In this document: positions 1-8,065 of the stretch, piece after piece
How positions within the stretch are numbered: position 1 is the stretch's first letter
Layout of the letters: each line of letters starts with the position of its first letter
Source of the DNA: an uncultured Oscillospiraceae bacterium
GTDB lineage: Bacteria; Bacillota; Clostridia; Oscillospirales; Oscillospiraceae
Length of the DNA stretch: 21,641 bases
Reading direction: 5' to 3'
Assembly: GCA_910588635.1 (NCBI GenBank)
Contig: CAJUPW010000036.1
Coordinates: forward strand, 1 to 21,641
Made by a program: the position numbers and the translations under genes
Notes under the pieces: model-generated
Seen by the model: the letters and a program-made list of their open reading frames with translations, nothing else
What the model was told of the DNA's origin: nothing
Databases searched by the model: none

Positions 1-575
1 GCGGCGGATGTCCGGGTGGTTCAGGATCAGCTCCCGGCTCATGAGGGCGATGTCGTGGGCGGAGGTAAGATGGCCCTGGGCGGGCAGGCCGGTGCAGTTT
101 AAAAAGGTAGTGTCCGCCATGCCCAGCTCCTGGGCCCGCTGGTTCATCTGGGCCACAAAGGCTCCCTCGCTGCCGGCAAGATGCTCGGCCAGGGCGACGG
201 AACAGTCGTTGCCCGAGACCACGGTACGCACTTAATCATCTCGGAGACGGGCATCTGCTCCCCCTCCTCCAGATAGACCTGGGAGCCGCCCATGCCTGCG
301 GCGTAGGCCGAGACGGTGACCATGTCATCCAGAGAAACGCGGCCCGAGTCCACCGCCTCCATAACCAGAAGCAAGGTCATGATCTTGGTGACGCTGGCCG
401 GCTCCAGCTTCTCATGGGCGTTGTCCTCCAGCAGGACGGCGCCCGTCTCCTTTTCCATCAGCAGGCAGGAGGCGCAGGACAGACTCAGCCCGGCGTCCGC
501 CGGGGACGCTCCGGCCGGAAGGATGCAGAGGGCCAGCACGGAAGCGGCCAGCGCAATTGAAAGGGATTTTTTCAT
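1..575 (-). pseudogene. D-alanyl-D-alanine carboxypeptidase (PBP5/DacF-like), 5' part, frameshifted
   Basis: This would be a penicillin-binding peptidase that trims the terminal D-Ala from peptidoglycan stem peptides outside the membrane. It starts at ATG 575-573 behind a good AGGAGGAAT site. It has a signal peptide (MKKSLSIALAASVLALCILP) and the catalytic SxxK motif as SVTK around residue 60. After the segment EMIKC the frame breaks: the ORF runs on as unrelated residues to a stop near 144. In the next frame the family sequence resumes as VVSGNDCSVALAEHLAGS (SGN is the SxN motif) and stays open to the window edge, including LNCTGLPAQGHLTSAHDIAL. One missing base around 221-229 explains this. 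The KTG motif and C-terminus lie outside the window. It is either a real inactivating mutation or a sequencing error. The gene is divergent from the phage operon. Confidence 0.88.
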
Positions 576-798
576 AAAGGATTCCTCCTGATCCATGAAT
601 TTGCGGGTATGGTCAGGATGTGGAGCGGGCGGTTTTTCTATTCTCGGGTCTCAGATGGTAATTTTTGCAAACAACGCACAGTGTAACGGGATGCGGAGGA
701 GAAAGCGGGCGAAAAGCGGCGGAGAAAAATTTTTTGTTGGATGTACCCAAATGTGCAACTTTTGCCCGTCGCCCCCCACGGTTGTAAGGAGGAATGAG
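576..798. promoter_or_regulatory. Divergent intergenic region between carboxypeptidase and phage operon
   Basis: This 223-base gap must contain the 5' signals of both the minus-strand carboxypeptidase gene and the plus-strand phage operon. It is A+T-richer in two patches (about 655-675 and 725-765). I could not find a convincing -35/-10 pair for either direction, nor a LexA-type box. The only clear signals are the ribosome sites: AGGAGG before the carboxypeptidase start and TAAGGAGG at about 785-792 before the small terminase gene. The phage operon may use a dedicated sigma factor or activator encoded elsewhere, as PBSX late genes do; that is inference. Confidence 0.4.
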
Positions 799-1098
799 AT
801 GGCGAAAATCGGAAAGCTGCCGGACAGAGAGCAGATTATCAGGCGGATGTGGAAGCTGGCCAACGCCGAGGCGGGAGACGCCGTCAAGCTGGCCTGCTTC
901 CCTCCCGAGGAGTGGCGGGACCCGGAAAAACTGGACCTGGACGCCCTGACCGAGTTCAAACGGGGGAGCAACGGCGTGGTGGAGCTGAAATTTGTGGACC
1001 GGGGGCGGCTGCTGGAGCGGCTGCTGGACACCGTGGACCACAGCGGCGAGGATCAGGTGGACCGCTTCCTTCAGGCGATGGAGGGACAGGAGGGGTAG
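799..1098 (+). CDS. Phage terminase small subunit-like protein
   Basis: This 99-residue protein probably recognises phage or host DNA and loads the large terminase for packaging. The start at ATG 799 is chosen because TAAGGAGG lies 6-7 bases upstream and the recognisable protein begins there (MAKIGKLPDREQIIRRMWKL); the longer open frame upstream lacks a ribosome site. It carries the segment ALTEFKRGSNGVVELKFVDR, which I associate with small terminases next to PBSX-type large terminases in Clostridia. It is shorter than XtmA of PBSX, and no complete helix-turn-helix was identified by eye. Its position as the first gene, 1 base before the large subunit start, supports the assignment more than its sequence does. 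Confidence 0.72.
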   Translation: MAKIGKLPDREQIIRRMWKLANAEAGDAVKLACFPPEEWRDPEKLDLDALTEFKRGSNGVVELKFVDRGRLLERLLDTVDHSGEDQVDRFLQAMEGQEG

Positions 1099-1099
1099 C

Positions 1100-2350
1100 T
1101 TGGTTTTTTCCCAAAAACAGCGCCAGGTGCTGACCTGGTGGCGGCCTGGTTCCCCCCACCGGGAAAAGCAGGCCATCATCTGCGACGGAGCGGTGCGCAG
1201 CGGCAAGACGCTGTGTACCGGCCTGTCTTTCTTCTGCTGGGCCATGTGCTCCTTCCAGAGCCGGAACTTCGCCCTGTGCGGGCGGACCATCCAGTCGGTG
1301 CGGCGTAACCTCCTCTCGGAGCTGCTTCCCTTGCTGGAGCGGATGGGGTTCCGGTGCGACCAGAAGGTGTCCCGCAATATGATTCTGGTGCGGCTGGGAG
1401 GGAGATGGAATCAGTTTTACCTCTTTGGCGGCAAGGATGAGAGATCCGCCGCCCTGATCCAGGGGATCACCCTGGCCGGGGCGCTGCTGGACGAGGCGGC
1501 GCTCATGCCCCGGTCCTTTGTGGAGCAGACCGCAGCCCGGTGCTCGGTGACGGGCAGCAGGCTGTGGTTCTCCTGCAACCCGGAGTCGCCCGCCCACTGG
1601 TTTTACCAGGAGTGGGTGTGCAAAGCGGAGGAAAAAAGGGCTTTGCGGCTCCAATTTACCATGGCGGATAACCCGGGGCTGTCCGACAAGGTGCGGGCCC
1701 GGTACGCCAGTACCTTTCAGGGCGCCTTTTACCGCCGGTTCGTGCTGGGAGAGTGGGTGGCCGCCGAAGGGCTGGTCTACGACTTTTTCGACGAGAGCTT
1801 CGTCCGGGAAGTCCCGGAGGGGCCCTTTGAGGAGTGGTACGTCTCCTGCGACTACGGCACCTCCAACCCCACCTCCATGGGACTGTGGGGGAGAAAGGAC
1901 GGGACCTGGTTCAGGGTGAAGGAATACTACTACGACGGCCGGGCCGCCCGGCGGCAGAAAACCGACGAGGAGTACGCCGACGACCTGGCCGCGCTGGCTG
2001 GGGGCCGGCCCGTTCGGGCCGTCGTCGCCGATCCGTCGGCGGCCAGCTTCTGCGAGACGCTGCGCCGCCGGGGCTGGCGGGTCAAAAAAGCGGACAACCA
2101 GGTGGTCTCCGGCATCCGCCTTACCGCCCGGCTGCTGAAAAGCGGGAAGCTGGTCATCTGCAAGGGCTGCGGCAGCGCCGTCCGGGAGTTCGGGCTGTAC
2201 CGCTGGGACGACCGGGCTGCGGGCCGGGACCAGGTGCGCAAGGAGCACGACCACGCTATGGACGAGATTCGGTACTTTGCCGCCACCGTAGCCGGAAAAG
2301 AGGGACGGGGCGGCTTTGTCGCCGGAATCGTGGAGAGAAAAGCGTTTTAA
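1100..2350 (+). CDS. Phage terminase large subunit (XtmB-like)
   Basis: This is the ATP-driven motor and nuclease that packages DNA into capsids. The start is TTG 1100, which follows an AGGAGGGG site at about 1088-1095 and gives 416 residues. The ATPase domain shows a Walker A motif GAVRSGKT (residues 30-37), a Walker B segment ALLDEAA (128-134) and the coupling segment SCNPESP (158-164). The RNase H-like nuclease domain keeps three acidic residues in the expected contexts: D251 in VSCDYGTSNP, D311 in VVADPSAASF and D388 in HDHAMDEIRYF. Both activities therefore look intact, which matters because the rest of the element lacks phage life-cycle genes. The family is the PBSX-type terminase group. 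Confidence 0.95.
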   Translation: MVFSQKQRQVLTWWRPGSPHREKQAIICDGAVRSGKTLCTGLSFFCWAMCSFQSRNFALCGRTIQSVRRNLLSELLPLLERMGFRCDQKVSRNMILVRLGGRWNQFYLFGGKDERSAALIQGITLAGALLDEAALMPRSFVEQTAARCSVTGSRLWFSCNPESPAHWFYQEWVCKAEEKRALRLQFTMADNPGLSDKVRARYASTFQGAFYRRFVLGEWVAAEGLVYDFFDESFVREVPEGPFEEWYVSCDYGTSNPTSMGLWGRKDGTWFRVKEYYYDGRAARRQKTDEEYADDLAALAGGRPVRAVVADPSAASFCETLRRRGWRVKKADNQVVSGIRLTARLLKSGKLVICKGCGSAVREFGLYRWDDRAAGRDQVRKEHDHAMDEIRYFAATVAGKEGRGGFVAGIVERKAF

Positions 2351-2365
2351 GAAAGGAGAACTGCC

Positions 2366-3505
2366 ATGAAATGGTGGAAACAGAAGCGGAGGGAGCCCCC
2401 CGCCGCCGTGGTGCAGGTGCGGCGGGGAGAGGGACAGCCCTTTGGGGCACTGGATCGGTATGTCCCCCTGCGTACCGGGGAGACAGCCCTCTACCGGGCC
2501 ATCCGTGAGGGGGTGCCCATCGTGGACGCCGCCATCTGGAAGCTGGTGCGGCTGTGCGGCGGGGTGAGCGTCCAATGCGCCGACAGGGCCGCCCGGACGG
2601 GACTGGAGGAGTTCTTCCGCACTGTGGACGCGGGCTGGGGGCAGCGGGGGGTGCAGGCCTTTCTGGACCGATATCTGGACGACCTGTTTACCTGCGGCCA
2701 CGGGCTGGGGGAGGTGGTCCTCACCCCGGACGGAAAGGACATCGCCGCCCTACTGTGCGCCGACCCGGCGCAGGTGGAGGTAAAGCTGGGGGACAATCCC
2801 CTGGACTTCAGGCTGTGCCGGACGGGGATCGGGGAGAACCGGGAGCTGCCCTGGCAGGAGCTGCTCCTCTTCACCCCCTTCCAGCCCACCGGAGACGCCC
2901 CCTGCGGGGTGTCACTGCTGCGGTCCATGCCCTTTATGACCGGTATTCTGCTGAGAATTTTTCAGGCCACCGGCCAGAACTGGGAGCGGGCGGGCAATCT
3001 CCGCTTCGCCGTGGTGTGCAGGCCCGGCGAGGGGGAGGAGGCCTTCGCTCAGGAGCGGTGCGGCCAGCTCGCGCAGGAGTGGAGCGCCGCCATGCAGGCC
3101 GGCCGGGAGGGCTCCGTCCGGGACTTTGTGGCCGTGGGTGACGTGGACATCAAGGTGATCGGGGCGGACAGCCAGGTGCTGGACAGCACTACCCCCGTGC
3201 GGCAGATTCTGGAGCAGCTGGTGGCCCGGACGGGCATTCCCCCCTTTATGCTGGGGCTGTCCTGGTCGTCTACCGAGCGGATGAGCGCCCAGCAGGCGGA
3301 CATGCTCACCAGTGAGATTACCGCCATCCGCCGCTGTGTGGAACCCGCCCTGTGCCGGACAGCCGAGCTGTGGCTGCGGCTCCACGGCTTCGGGGAGAAG
3401 GCGGAGATTGTCTGGGAGGACATCAACCTCCAGGACATTGTGGAGGAGGCCAGAGCGGAGCTCTACCGGGCTCAGGCCGAAAAATTGAGGAGGGAAATGC
3501 AGTGA
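2366..3505 (+). CDS. Phage portal protein (XkdE-like)
   Basis: This 379-residue protein should form the dodecameric ring at one capsid vertex through which DNA is packaged. It starts at ATG 2366 after AGAAAGGAGAA. Features typical of portals include an early VPIVDAAIWKLVRL segment, a central LLLFTPFQPTGDAPCGVSLL segment (the place where portals usually read W..G.SPL), and a late helical region with SWSSTERMSAQQADMLTSEI followed by a polar C-terminal tail. It is compact compared with portals of about 450-500 residues. The stop overlaps the GTG start of the protease gene (GTGA), so the two are probably translationally coupled. Confidence 0.88.
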   Translation: MKWWKQKRREPPAAVVQVRRGEGQPFGALDRYVPLRTGETALYRAIREGVPIVDAAIWKLVRLCGGVSVQCADRAARTGLEEFFRTVDAGWGQRGVQAFLDRYLDDLFTCGHGLGEVVLTPDGKDIAALLCADPAQVEVKLGDNPLDFRLCRTGIGENRELPWQELLLFTPFQPTGDAPCGVSLLRSMPFMTGILLRIFQATGQNWERAGNLRFAVVCRPGEGEEAFAQERCGQLAQEWSAAMQAGREGSVRDFVAVGDVDIKVIGADSQVLDSTTPVRQILEQLVARTGIPPFMLGLSWSSTERMSAQQADMLTSEITAIRRCVEPALCRTAELWLRLHGFGEKAEIVWEDINLQDIVEEARAELYRAQAEKLRREMQ

Positions 3506-4398
3506 AGATCATCAAGCAGACCGAGGGCGGGCAGAACGCCGCCCTCAACTCGGAGGACCTGGAGCTGATCGGCGCCCTGGCCCGGAAGCCCCTGGAGCAG
3601 GAGGAGGTGTACACCTTTTCCGTCCGGCTGTGCGACAACGAGATCGACCGGGATTTTGAGCGGTTCACCGTCCGGACCCTGGAGCAGCTCGCCCCCATGT
3701 TTGTGGGCAAGGCGGGCATCTTCGACCACCAGTGGTCGGCCCGGGGACAGGCCGCCCGCATCTATAAGACGGAGATCGTCCGGGAGCCCGGCCGGGTGAC
3801 CGGGGCCGGGGACGGCTACTGCTGGCTCAAGGGCTGCGCCTACATGGTGCGCACCGACGGCAACAGGGACCTGATCGCCGAGATCGAGGGGGGCATCAAG
3901 AAGGAGGTCAGCGTGGGCTGCGCCGTGGAGCGCGCAATTTGCTCCATCTGTGGCTGCGACCGGACTCAGACCGACTGCGGACATGAAAAGGGGCAGAAGT
4001 ACGGCGGGCAGCTATGCTGGGCCGATCTGGAGGAGGCAAAGGACGCCTATGAGTTCTCCTTTGTGGCCGTCCCCGCCCAGCCCGCCGCCGGGGTGGTCAA
4101 GACCGCCCGGTGGGGGGACGCCCGGTCCGCCGCCCGGCTGGAGGAGGAGGCCGCTCTGGGCCGGAGGTGCCTGGAGCAGCTCCGGGGCGAGGTGGTCAGA
4201 CTGGCCCTGCTGGCCGACCGGGAGCTGTCCGTCCAGGCCATGAAGTCCCTGGCGGACAAGCTGTCCCATCAGGAGCTGGAGGAGCTGCGCAAGTCCTACG
4301 CCCGGCGGGCCGGGGAGCGGTTTCCTCTGAAAACACAGCTGAGCTACGAGACCAAAAGCGCCGCCTTTGACGAGGAGAACAAGGCGTTTCTGGCATAA
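3502..4398 (+). CDS. Prohead protease, XkdF-like, with Cys-rich insertion and scaffold-like tail
   Basis: This is probably a serine protease that matures the capsid assembly. The start is GTG 3502, overlapping the portal stop, behind GAGGAGGG at about 3487-3494; this gives 298 residues. The protease-like half has a candidate catalytic His76 in GIFDHQWSA and Ser137 in KKEVSVGCAV, the spacing and context used by HK97-type proteases. Immediately after the serine is a cysteine/histidine cluster (C147, C150, C152, C159, H161, C172) that looks metal-binding. The segment YEFSFVAVPAQPAAGVVK (about 183-200) closes the protease core. The C-terminal ~90 residues are charged and helical, consistent with a fused scaffold domain removed during maturation; that is inference. 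It sits between portal and capsid genes, as XkdF does. Confidence 0.82.
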   Translation: MKIIKQTEGGQNAALNSEDLELIGALARKPLEQEEVYTFSVRLCDNEIDRDFERFTVRTLEQLAPMFVGKAGIFDHQWSARGQAARIYKTEIVREPGRVTGAGDGYCWLKGCAYMVRTDGNRDLIAEIEGGIKKEVSVGCAVERAICSICGCDRTQTDCGHEKGQKYGGQLCWADLEEAKDAYEFSFVAVPAQPAAGVVKTARWGDARSAARLEEEAALGRRCLEQLRGEVVRLALLADRELSVQAMKSLADKLSHQELEELRKSYARRAGERFPLKTQLSYETKSAAFDEENKAFLA

Positions 4399-4419
4399 GT
4401 TTTAAGGAGGTTATGAGAT

Positions 4420-5436
4420 ATGGCATACTGTTACGACAACCTGAAGCTGGACAAGGGGATGTATCGGGAGGCTGGCCGTTCCTTCAGCCAGGTGCTGGAG
4501 CGGGAGGACCCCAGCGAGCGCTACAAGGGCACCAGCCTGGAGGGGCTGGACGCCTTTCAGCGGCAGCTCAAGCGGTTCAATATCAAGGTGAAGGGGGAGG
4601 CCAGCGACCCGGTGGAGGTCTTTTTCCAGACCTCCGACGCCGCCGTCCTCTTCCCCGAGTACATCGCCCGCACCGTGCGCCAGGGCATTGAGGAGGGGGA
4701 CATCCTCCCCAGCATCACCGCCGCCGTCACAAGGATCGACGGCCTGGACTACCGCTCCATCACCTCCGAGGCCGGGGGCGAGGACAAGAAGCCGCAGACC
4801 GTAGAGGAGGGAGCCGAGATTCCCGCCACCACCATCAAGGCGCAGGCCAACCTGGTCAAGCTGAAAAAGCGGGGCCGCATGCTGGTGGCCAGCTATGAGG
4901 CCGTCCGCTTCCAAAAGCTGGACCTGTTTTCCGTCACTCTGCGGCAGATTGGCGCCCACATCGCCCGCACCCACCTGGAGGACGCGGTAGACGTACTCAT
5001 CAAGGGGGACGGCAACACCAACCCCGCCGCCGTCACCGCCATCGAGACCGGCAAGATCCTGGACTACAACACCCTGGTGGATTTCTGGGCCAAGTTCGAC
5101 CCCTACACCATGAACACCCTGCTGGTGTCCGGCGACGTGATGCTCAAGCTGCTCAAGCTGCCTGAGTTCCAGAACCCCCTCACCGGCCTGAACTTCCAGG
5201 GCACCGGCAGGCTGACCACCCCCCTGGGGGCCAACCTGCTGCGCACCTCCGTGCTGGCCGAAAAGACCGCCATCGGCCTGGACCGCCGCTTCGCCCTGGA
5301 GATGGTCCGGAGCGGCGATGTGATGGTGGAATATGACAAGCTCATCGACCGCCAGCTGGAGAGGGCCGCCATCACCACCATCAGCGGCTTCGCCAAGGTG
5401 TTCACCAAGGCCAGCCAGGTGCTGAAAACCACCTGA
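4420..5436 (+). CDS. Major capsid protein (XkdG-like, HK97 fold)
   Basis: This 338-residue protein is the expected shell subunit. It starts at ATG 4420 after TTTTAAGGAGG. The sequence has the features of HK97-fold capsid proteins: a charged N-terminal arm (about 1-60), an AAVLFPEYIARTVRQGIEEG segment, an E-loop-like stretch with GAEIPATTIK, an RGRMLVASYEA strand, and a C-terminal domain containing TPLGANLLRTSVLAEKTAIG and the SGDVMVEYDKLIDRQ segment. Its size is close to that of XkdG. No frameshift or missing block is seen, so the shell gene appears functional. Confidence 0.9.
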   Translation: MAYCYDNLKLDKGMYREAGRSFSQVLEREDPSERYKGTSLEGLDAFQRQLKRFNIKVKGEASDPVEVFFQTSDAAVLFPEYIARTVRQGIEEGDILPSITAAVTRIDGLDYRSITSEAGGEDKKPQTVEEGAEIPATTIKAQANLVKLKKRGRMLVASYEAVRFQKLDLFSVTLRQIGAHIARTHLEDAVDVLIKGDGNTNPAAVTAIETGKILDYNTLVDFWAKFDPYTMNTLLVSGDVMLKLLKLPEFQNPLTGLNFQGTGRLTTPLGANLLRTSVLAEKTAIGLDRRFALEMVRSGDVMVEYDKLIDRQLERAAITTISGFAKVFTKASQVLKTT

Positions 5437-5437
5437 T

Positions 5438-5791
5438 ATGACAGAGCAGATACTGGCCCTGTGCAGGGCGATGGGGGCCGGCCGGGAGGAGCTGCTGCTC
5501 CCCCTGGCCCAGACCGTAAAGGAACAGCTGGCCGGCCGGCTGAAGGAGGGGGCGTCCCCGGAGGACTGCGGGACCGCATTCCCCCTGGCCGCGGCCATGC
5601 TGGTGATGGACCAGCTGTCCGGCGTGACGGGAGGGGAAGGGGCGGTCACCTCCTTCACCGCCGGCGACCTGACCATCCGGAAGGAGGCCGGGGGCGGCGG
5701 AGCGGGCAGGACCCTGTCCGCTCAGGCGGAGGGGCTGCTGGCCCCCTGGCTGAAGGACGCCGGGTTTGTCTTTCGGGGGGTGGAGGGATGA
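5438..5791 (+). CDS. Head-tail connector protein, adaptor position (XkdH/YqbG-like)
   Basis: This 117-residue protein lies directly after the major capsid gene, where PBSX-type elements encode the adaptor that binds the portal. It starts at ATG 5438, one base after the capsid stop, with only a weak ribosome site, so translation is likely coupled. The N-terminal half is helical (ILALCRAMGAGREELLLPLA); the middle contains AAAMLVMDQLSG and the polar TSFTAGDLTIRKEAGG. No diagnostic motif can be named by eye, so the assignment rests mainly on order and size. The stop overlaps the next start (ATGA). Confidence 0.62.
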   Translation: MTEQILALCRAMGAGREELLLPLAQTVKEQLAGRLKEGASPEDCGTAFPLAAAMLVMDQLSGVTGGEGAVTSFTAGDLTIRKEAGGGGAGRTLSAQAEGLLAPWLKDAGFVFRGVEG

Positions 5792-6108
5792 TGGAGCGGC
5801 TGTGGGCCGATATCCTGGAGCGCTTCGGCCAGGACGTGGTCCTGCGGGGGACGGAGACGGCGGCCTGCAAGGCCATGGTCCAGCCCCTCCGGGACCGTGG
5901 GGCGGAGCAGGAGACCGCCTCCCCCCTGGGACTGGGGCGGCGGGACCGGCTCCGCTACCTGGGCCCCGCCGGACATCCTCTGGATCTGGACACCGTGGTG
6001 GAATGGAAGGGAAAAGAGTACCGGGTGGAGTCGGCCCACCTGATGGGGGAGGATATCTGCCCCCACTGGCGGGCCGTGCTCTACCCCAGAGAGGAGGTTC
6101 CGGAATGA
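5788..6108 (+). CDS. Head closure/connector protein (XkdI-position)
   Basis: This protein has 106 residues if ATG 5788 is used; ATG 5791 is an equally possible in-frame start. Both overlap or touch the preceding stop. The sequence is beta-rich in its second half (DLDTVVEWKGKEYRVESAHL), which resembles small stopper or head-closure proteins that seal the portal after packaging. The identification is by position between the adaptor and the tail-completion gene and by length. The stop overlaps the next ATG (ATGA). Confidence 0.6.
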   Translation: MMERLWADILERFGQDVVLRGTETAACKAMVQPLRDRGAEQETASPLGLGRRDRLRYLGPAGHPLDLDTVVEWKGKEYRVESAHLMGEDICPHWRAVLYPREEVPE

Positions 6109-6608
6109 GCGTGGGACTGGAGAAGATCAGCCGGGAGATGGCGGACCATCTCAGCGGCCGGGGCGTCCCCGCCGTGACCGCCTTCCCGTCCGCCCCCAGA
6201 AAAGAGGAGGCCCGGCCGGTGGCGGTGGTCTCCCTCCGGGGGTGCAGGGCGGCCGGCTCCGGGTTCCAGAACTACCTGGGGGAGCGGTATGAGGAGGAGA
6301 CCGGCCGGTGGGAGGAGCGGTACGGACACCGGGCCGAGCTCACCTTCGGACTGGACCTCTACGCCCCCGAGCGTGGGGACGGGGAGTCCTTGCAAAAGGC
6401 CTTCGACACCCTGGCCGGGGTGCTCCTCCTGGACGGGCCGGAGGGAATGGAGCTGAAGGAGCTGTCCTGCGGCGAGACGGTCCGGGACGGAGAGAGCCGG
6501 CGGCTGAAACGGCCGGTGGAGGGGGTATTTACCCTCTATCTCAGCGCCGCGGTGGACGCCGGCGGCGCATTTACCGATTTTGAATTGCGAGGTGTGGTAA
6601 AAGAATGA
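6105..6608 (+). CDS. Tail completion/terminator-like protein (XkdJ-position)
   Basis: This 167-residue protein starts at ATG 6105 with AGAGGAGG about 7 bases upstream. It lies directly before the sheath gene, the place of the PBSX-type tail terminator that caps the tube and joins it to the head. Features seen include an N-terminal helical segment (LEKISREMADHLSGRG), a strand with ARPVAVVSLRGCRAAG, a central AELTFGLDLYAPE segment, and a C-terminal EGVFTLYLSAAVDAGG stretch. This alternating strand/helix layout fits tail terminators, but no catalytic or unique motif exists to prove it. It overlaps the sheath start by four bases. Confidence 0.62.
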   Translation: MSVGLEKISREMADHLSGRGVPAVTAFPSAPRKEEARPVAVVSLRGCRAAGSGFQNYLGERYEEETGRWEERYGHRAELTFGLDLYAPERGDGESLQKAFDTLAGVLLLDGPEGMELKELSCGETVRDGESRRLKRPVEGVFTLYLSAAVDAGGAFTDFELRGVVKE

Positions 6609-7663
6609 GCATTACCGTACATCAGCGTCCGGGGGTGTATTCCTCCTACGACGCGTCCGGCCTGGTCAGCGGCGGCGGCCAGGGCCGGCTGGTGGGCCTG
6701 GTGGGCGTCAGCCCCACGGCCCAGGCGGGAACGGTCCAGACCGTGACCAGCTACGATCAGGCCCTGGCCCTCTTCGGAGATCAGGGCTGCGAGGGTATGG
6801 CGGAGCTGATCCGTCTGGCTTTGAAAAACGGTGCCTCCGGTGTGGCGGCGGTGGCCGTGGCCGGAGCGGAGGGCTACGAGGCGGCCTTCGCAGAGATGGC
6901 CCGGACGGAGGACGTGGCCCTGGTGATCTGCGACAGCACCGACGCGGCGGTGCAGAAGAAGCTGCGTGCCAGCGTGGAGGAGGCCTCCGGCCAGCGCAGA
7001 GAGCGGCTGTGCGTGGTGGCCGGGGCCAAGAACGAAACTGTGGAGCAGCTGATTGCCCGGGCCAGGGAGCTCAACCACGAACGGGTGGTGCTGGTGGCTC
7101 CCGGCGGCGTGGACGGCAAGGGCGGGGCCGTCTCGGGACTGATGGTGGCCGCCGCCGCGGCCGGAGCCATCGCCGGGGAGAGCGACCCCGCCGTTCCCCT
7201 GGGGGGCGCTGAGCTGAAAGGGCTGAGCGGCCTGTCCGCCCGGCTGGAGGACAACGACATCGACCTGCTGATTCTGGGCGGCGTCACTCCGGTGGAGAGC
7301 CTGGGCGGCGTGGTCAGCGTGGTCCGGGGGGTGACCACCCGCACCGCCTCCGGCGGCGCGGAGGACGCCACCTGGCGGGACCTCTCCGCCATCCGGGTGG
7401 TGGACGACGTGATCCCCGGCCTGCGATCCGCCTTGCGGACCAAGTTCCGCCGGGCCAAGAATACGGAGCAGAGCCGGGGCGCCATCCGCTCTCAGGTGGT
7501 GCTGGAGCTGGAAAACAAGCTGGCCCGGGAGATCATCACAGGCTATGACGGGGTGAAGGTGTCCGCCGACAGCACAGACCCCAGCCGGTGCCTGGTGGAC
7601 TTCTCCTTTGCCGTAGCCCACGGGCTGAACCAAATATGGCTGACGGCCCATATCACTGTTTAA
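6605..7663 (+). CDS. Contractile tail sheath protein (XkdK-like), short form
   Basis: This subunit of the contractile tail sheath has 352 residues. It starts at ATG 6605 in the ATGA overlap. The N-terminus has the typical RPGVYSSYDASG segment. The C-terminal domain shows QVVLELENKLAREIITGYDG and the usual end DFSFAVAHGLNQIWLTAHIT. It is clearly shorter than PBSX XkdK (around 466 residues), so the variable surface domains between about residues 120 and 220 seem reduced to the minimal core. The presence of a sheath shows that the element is myovirus-like rather than siphovirus-like. Confidence 0.92.
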   Translation: MSITVHQRPGVYSSYDASGLVSGGGQGRLVGLVGVSPTAQAGTVQTVTSYDQALALFGDQGCEGMAELIRLALKNGASGVAAVAVAGAEGYEAAFAEMARTEDVALVICDSTDAAVQKKLRASVEEASGQRRERLCVVAGAKNETVEQLIARARELNHERVVLVAPGGVDGKGGAVSGLMVAAAAAGAIAGESDPAVPLGGAELKGLSGLSARLEDNDIDLLILGGVTPVESLGGVVSVVRGVTTRTASGGAEDATWRDLSAIRVVDDVIPGLRSALRTKFRRAKNTEQSRGAIRSQVVLELENKLAREIITGYDGVKVSADSTDPSRCLVDFSFAVAHGLNQIWLTAHITV

Positions 7664-7675
7664 GGAGGTTCACTT

Positions 7676-8065
7676 ATGAGTATTCCCGGATTTCCCACCA
7701 GCAGCGACATCTACCTGGAGGCGGACGGCGCGCGGGTGGCGGTGGTGCAGAGCTACGCGGCCAAGACCACCAAGAGCAGCACGGCTGTGGAGGCCTTCGG
7801 CGAGTCGGAACCGGTGGCTACCTCCCCCGGTCAGGCCGCCCACATGATTGAGCTGAGCCGGCTCTACGCCACCGATCAGGCCATTCGGGACGGCCTGAAT
7901 TTTTACGAGATGAAGGACTTCTCCCTGGTGATCTGCAAGCCCGACCGGAAGGTGATCTACTCCGGCTGCCAGTGGAGCTCCATTCAGGAGAGCGCCAGCA
8001 TCGGAAGTATGGTGCTTGAGAAAGTCTCGCTGGTGGCCTCCCGGCGCATTGAGATTCAGTCGTGA
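7676..8065 (+). CDS. Tail tube protein (XkdM-like)
   Basis: This 129-residue protein should form the inner tail tube inside the sheath. It starts at ATG 7676 after TTAAGGAGG. It has the small beta-barrel pattern of XkdM-type tubes: EADGARVAVVQSYAAK near the N-terminus, a polar loop with ESEPVATSPGQ, IELSRLYATDQ, and a C-terminal pair of strands (DFSLVICKPDRKVIYSGC and VSLVASRRIEIQS). The pairing with the sheath gene directly upstream is characteristic. The stop overlaps the next start (GTGA). Confidence 0.9.
   Translation: MSIPGFPTSSDIYLEADGARVAVVQSYAAKTTKSSTAVEAFGESEPVATSPGQAAHMIELSRLYATDQAIRDGLNFYEMKDFSLVICKPDRKVIYSGCQWSSIQESASIGSMVLEKVSLVASRRIEIQS

Noticed and set aside
956..2701. 581-codon open frame on the minus strand opposite terminase and portal genes
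   Set aside because: It is rich in Pro/Gly/His/Ala with no recognisable domain and lies opposite two clear phage genes; long antisense frames are expected in GC-rich coding DNA.
4411..5676. 421-codon minus-strand frame opposite the major capsid gene
   Set aside because: Composition is that of a shadow frame (Gly/Val/Leu/Gln/His-rich), it has no ribosome site, and the plus-strand protein is a clear capsid subunit.
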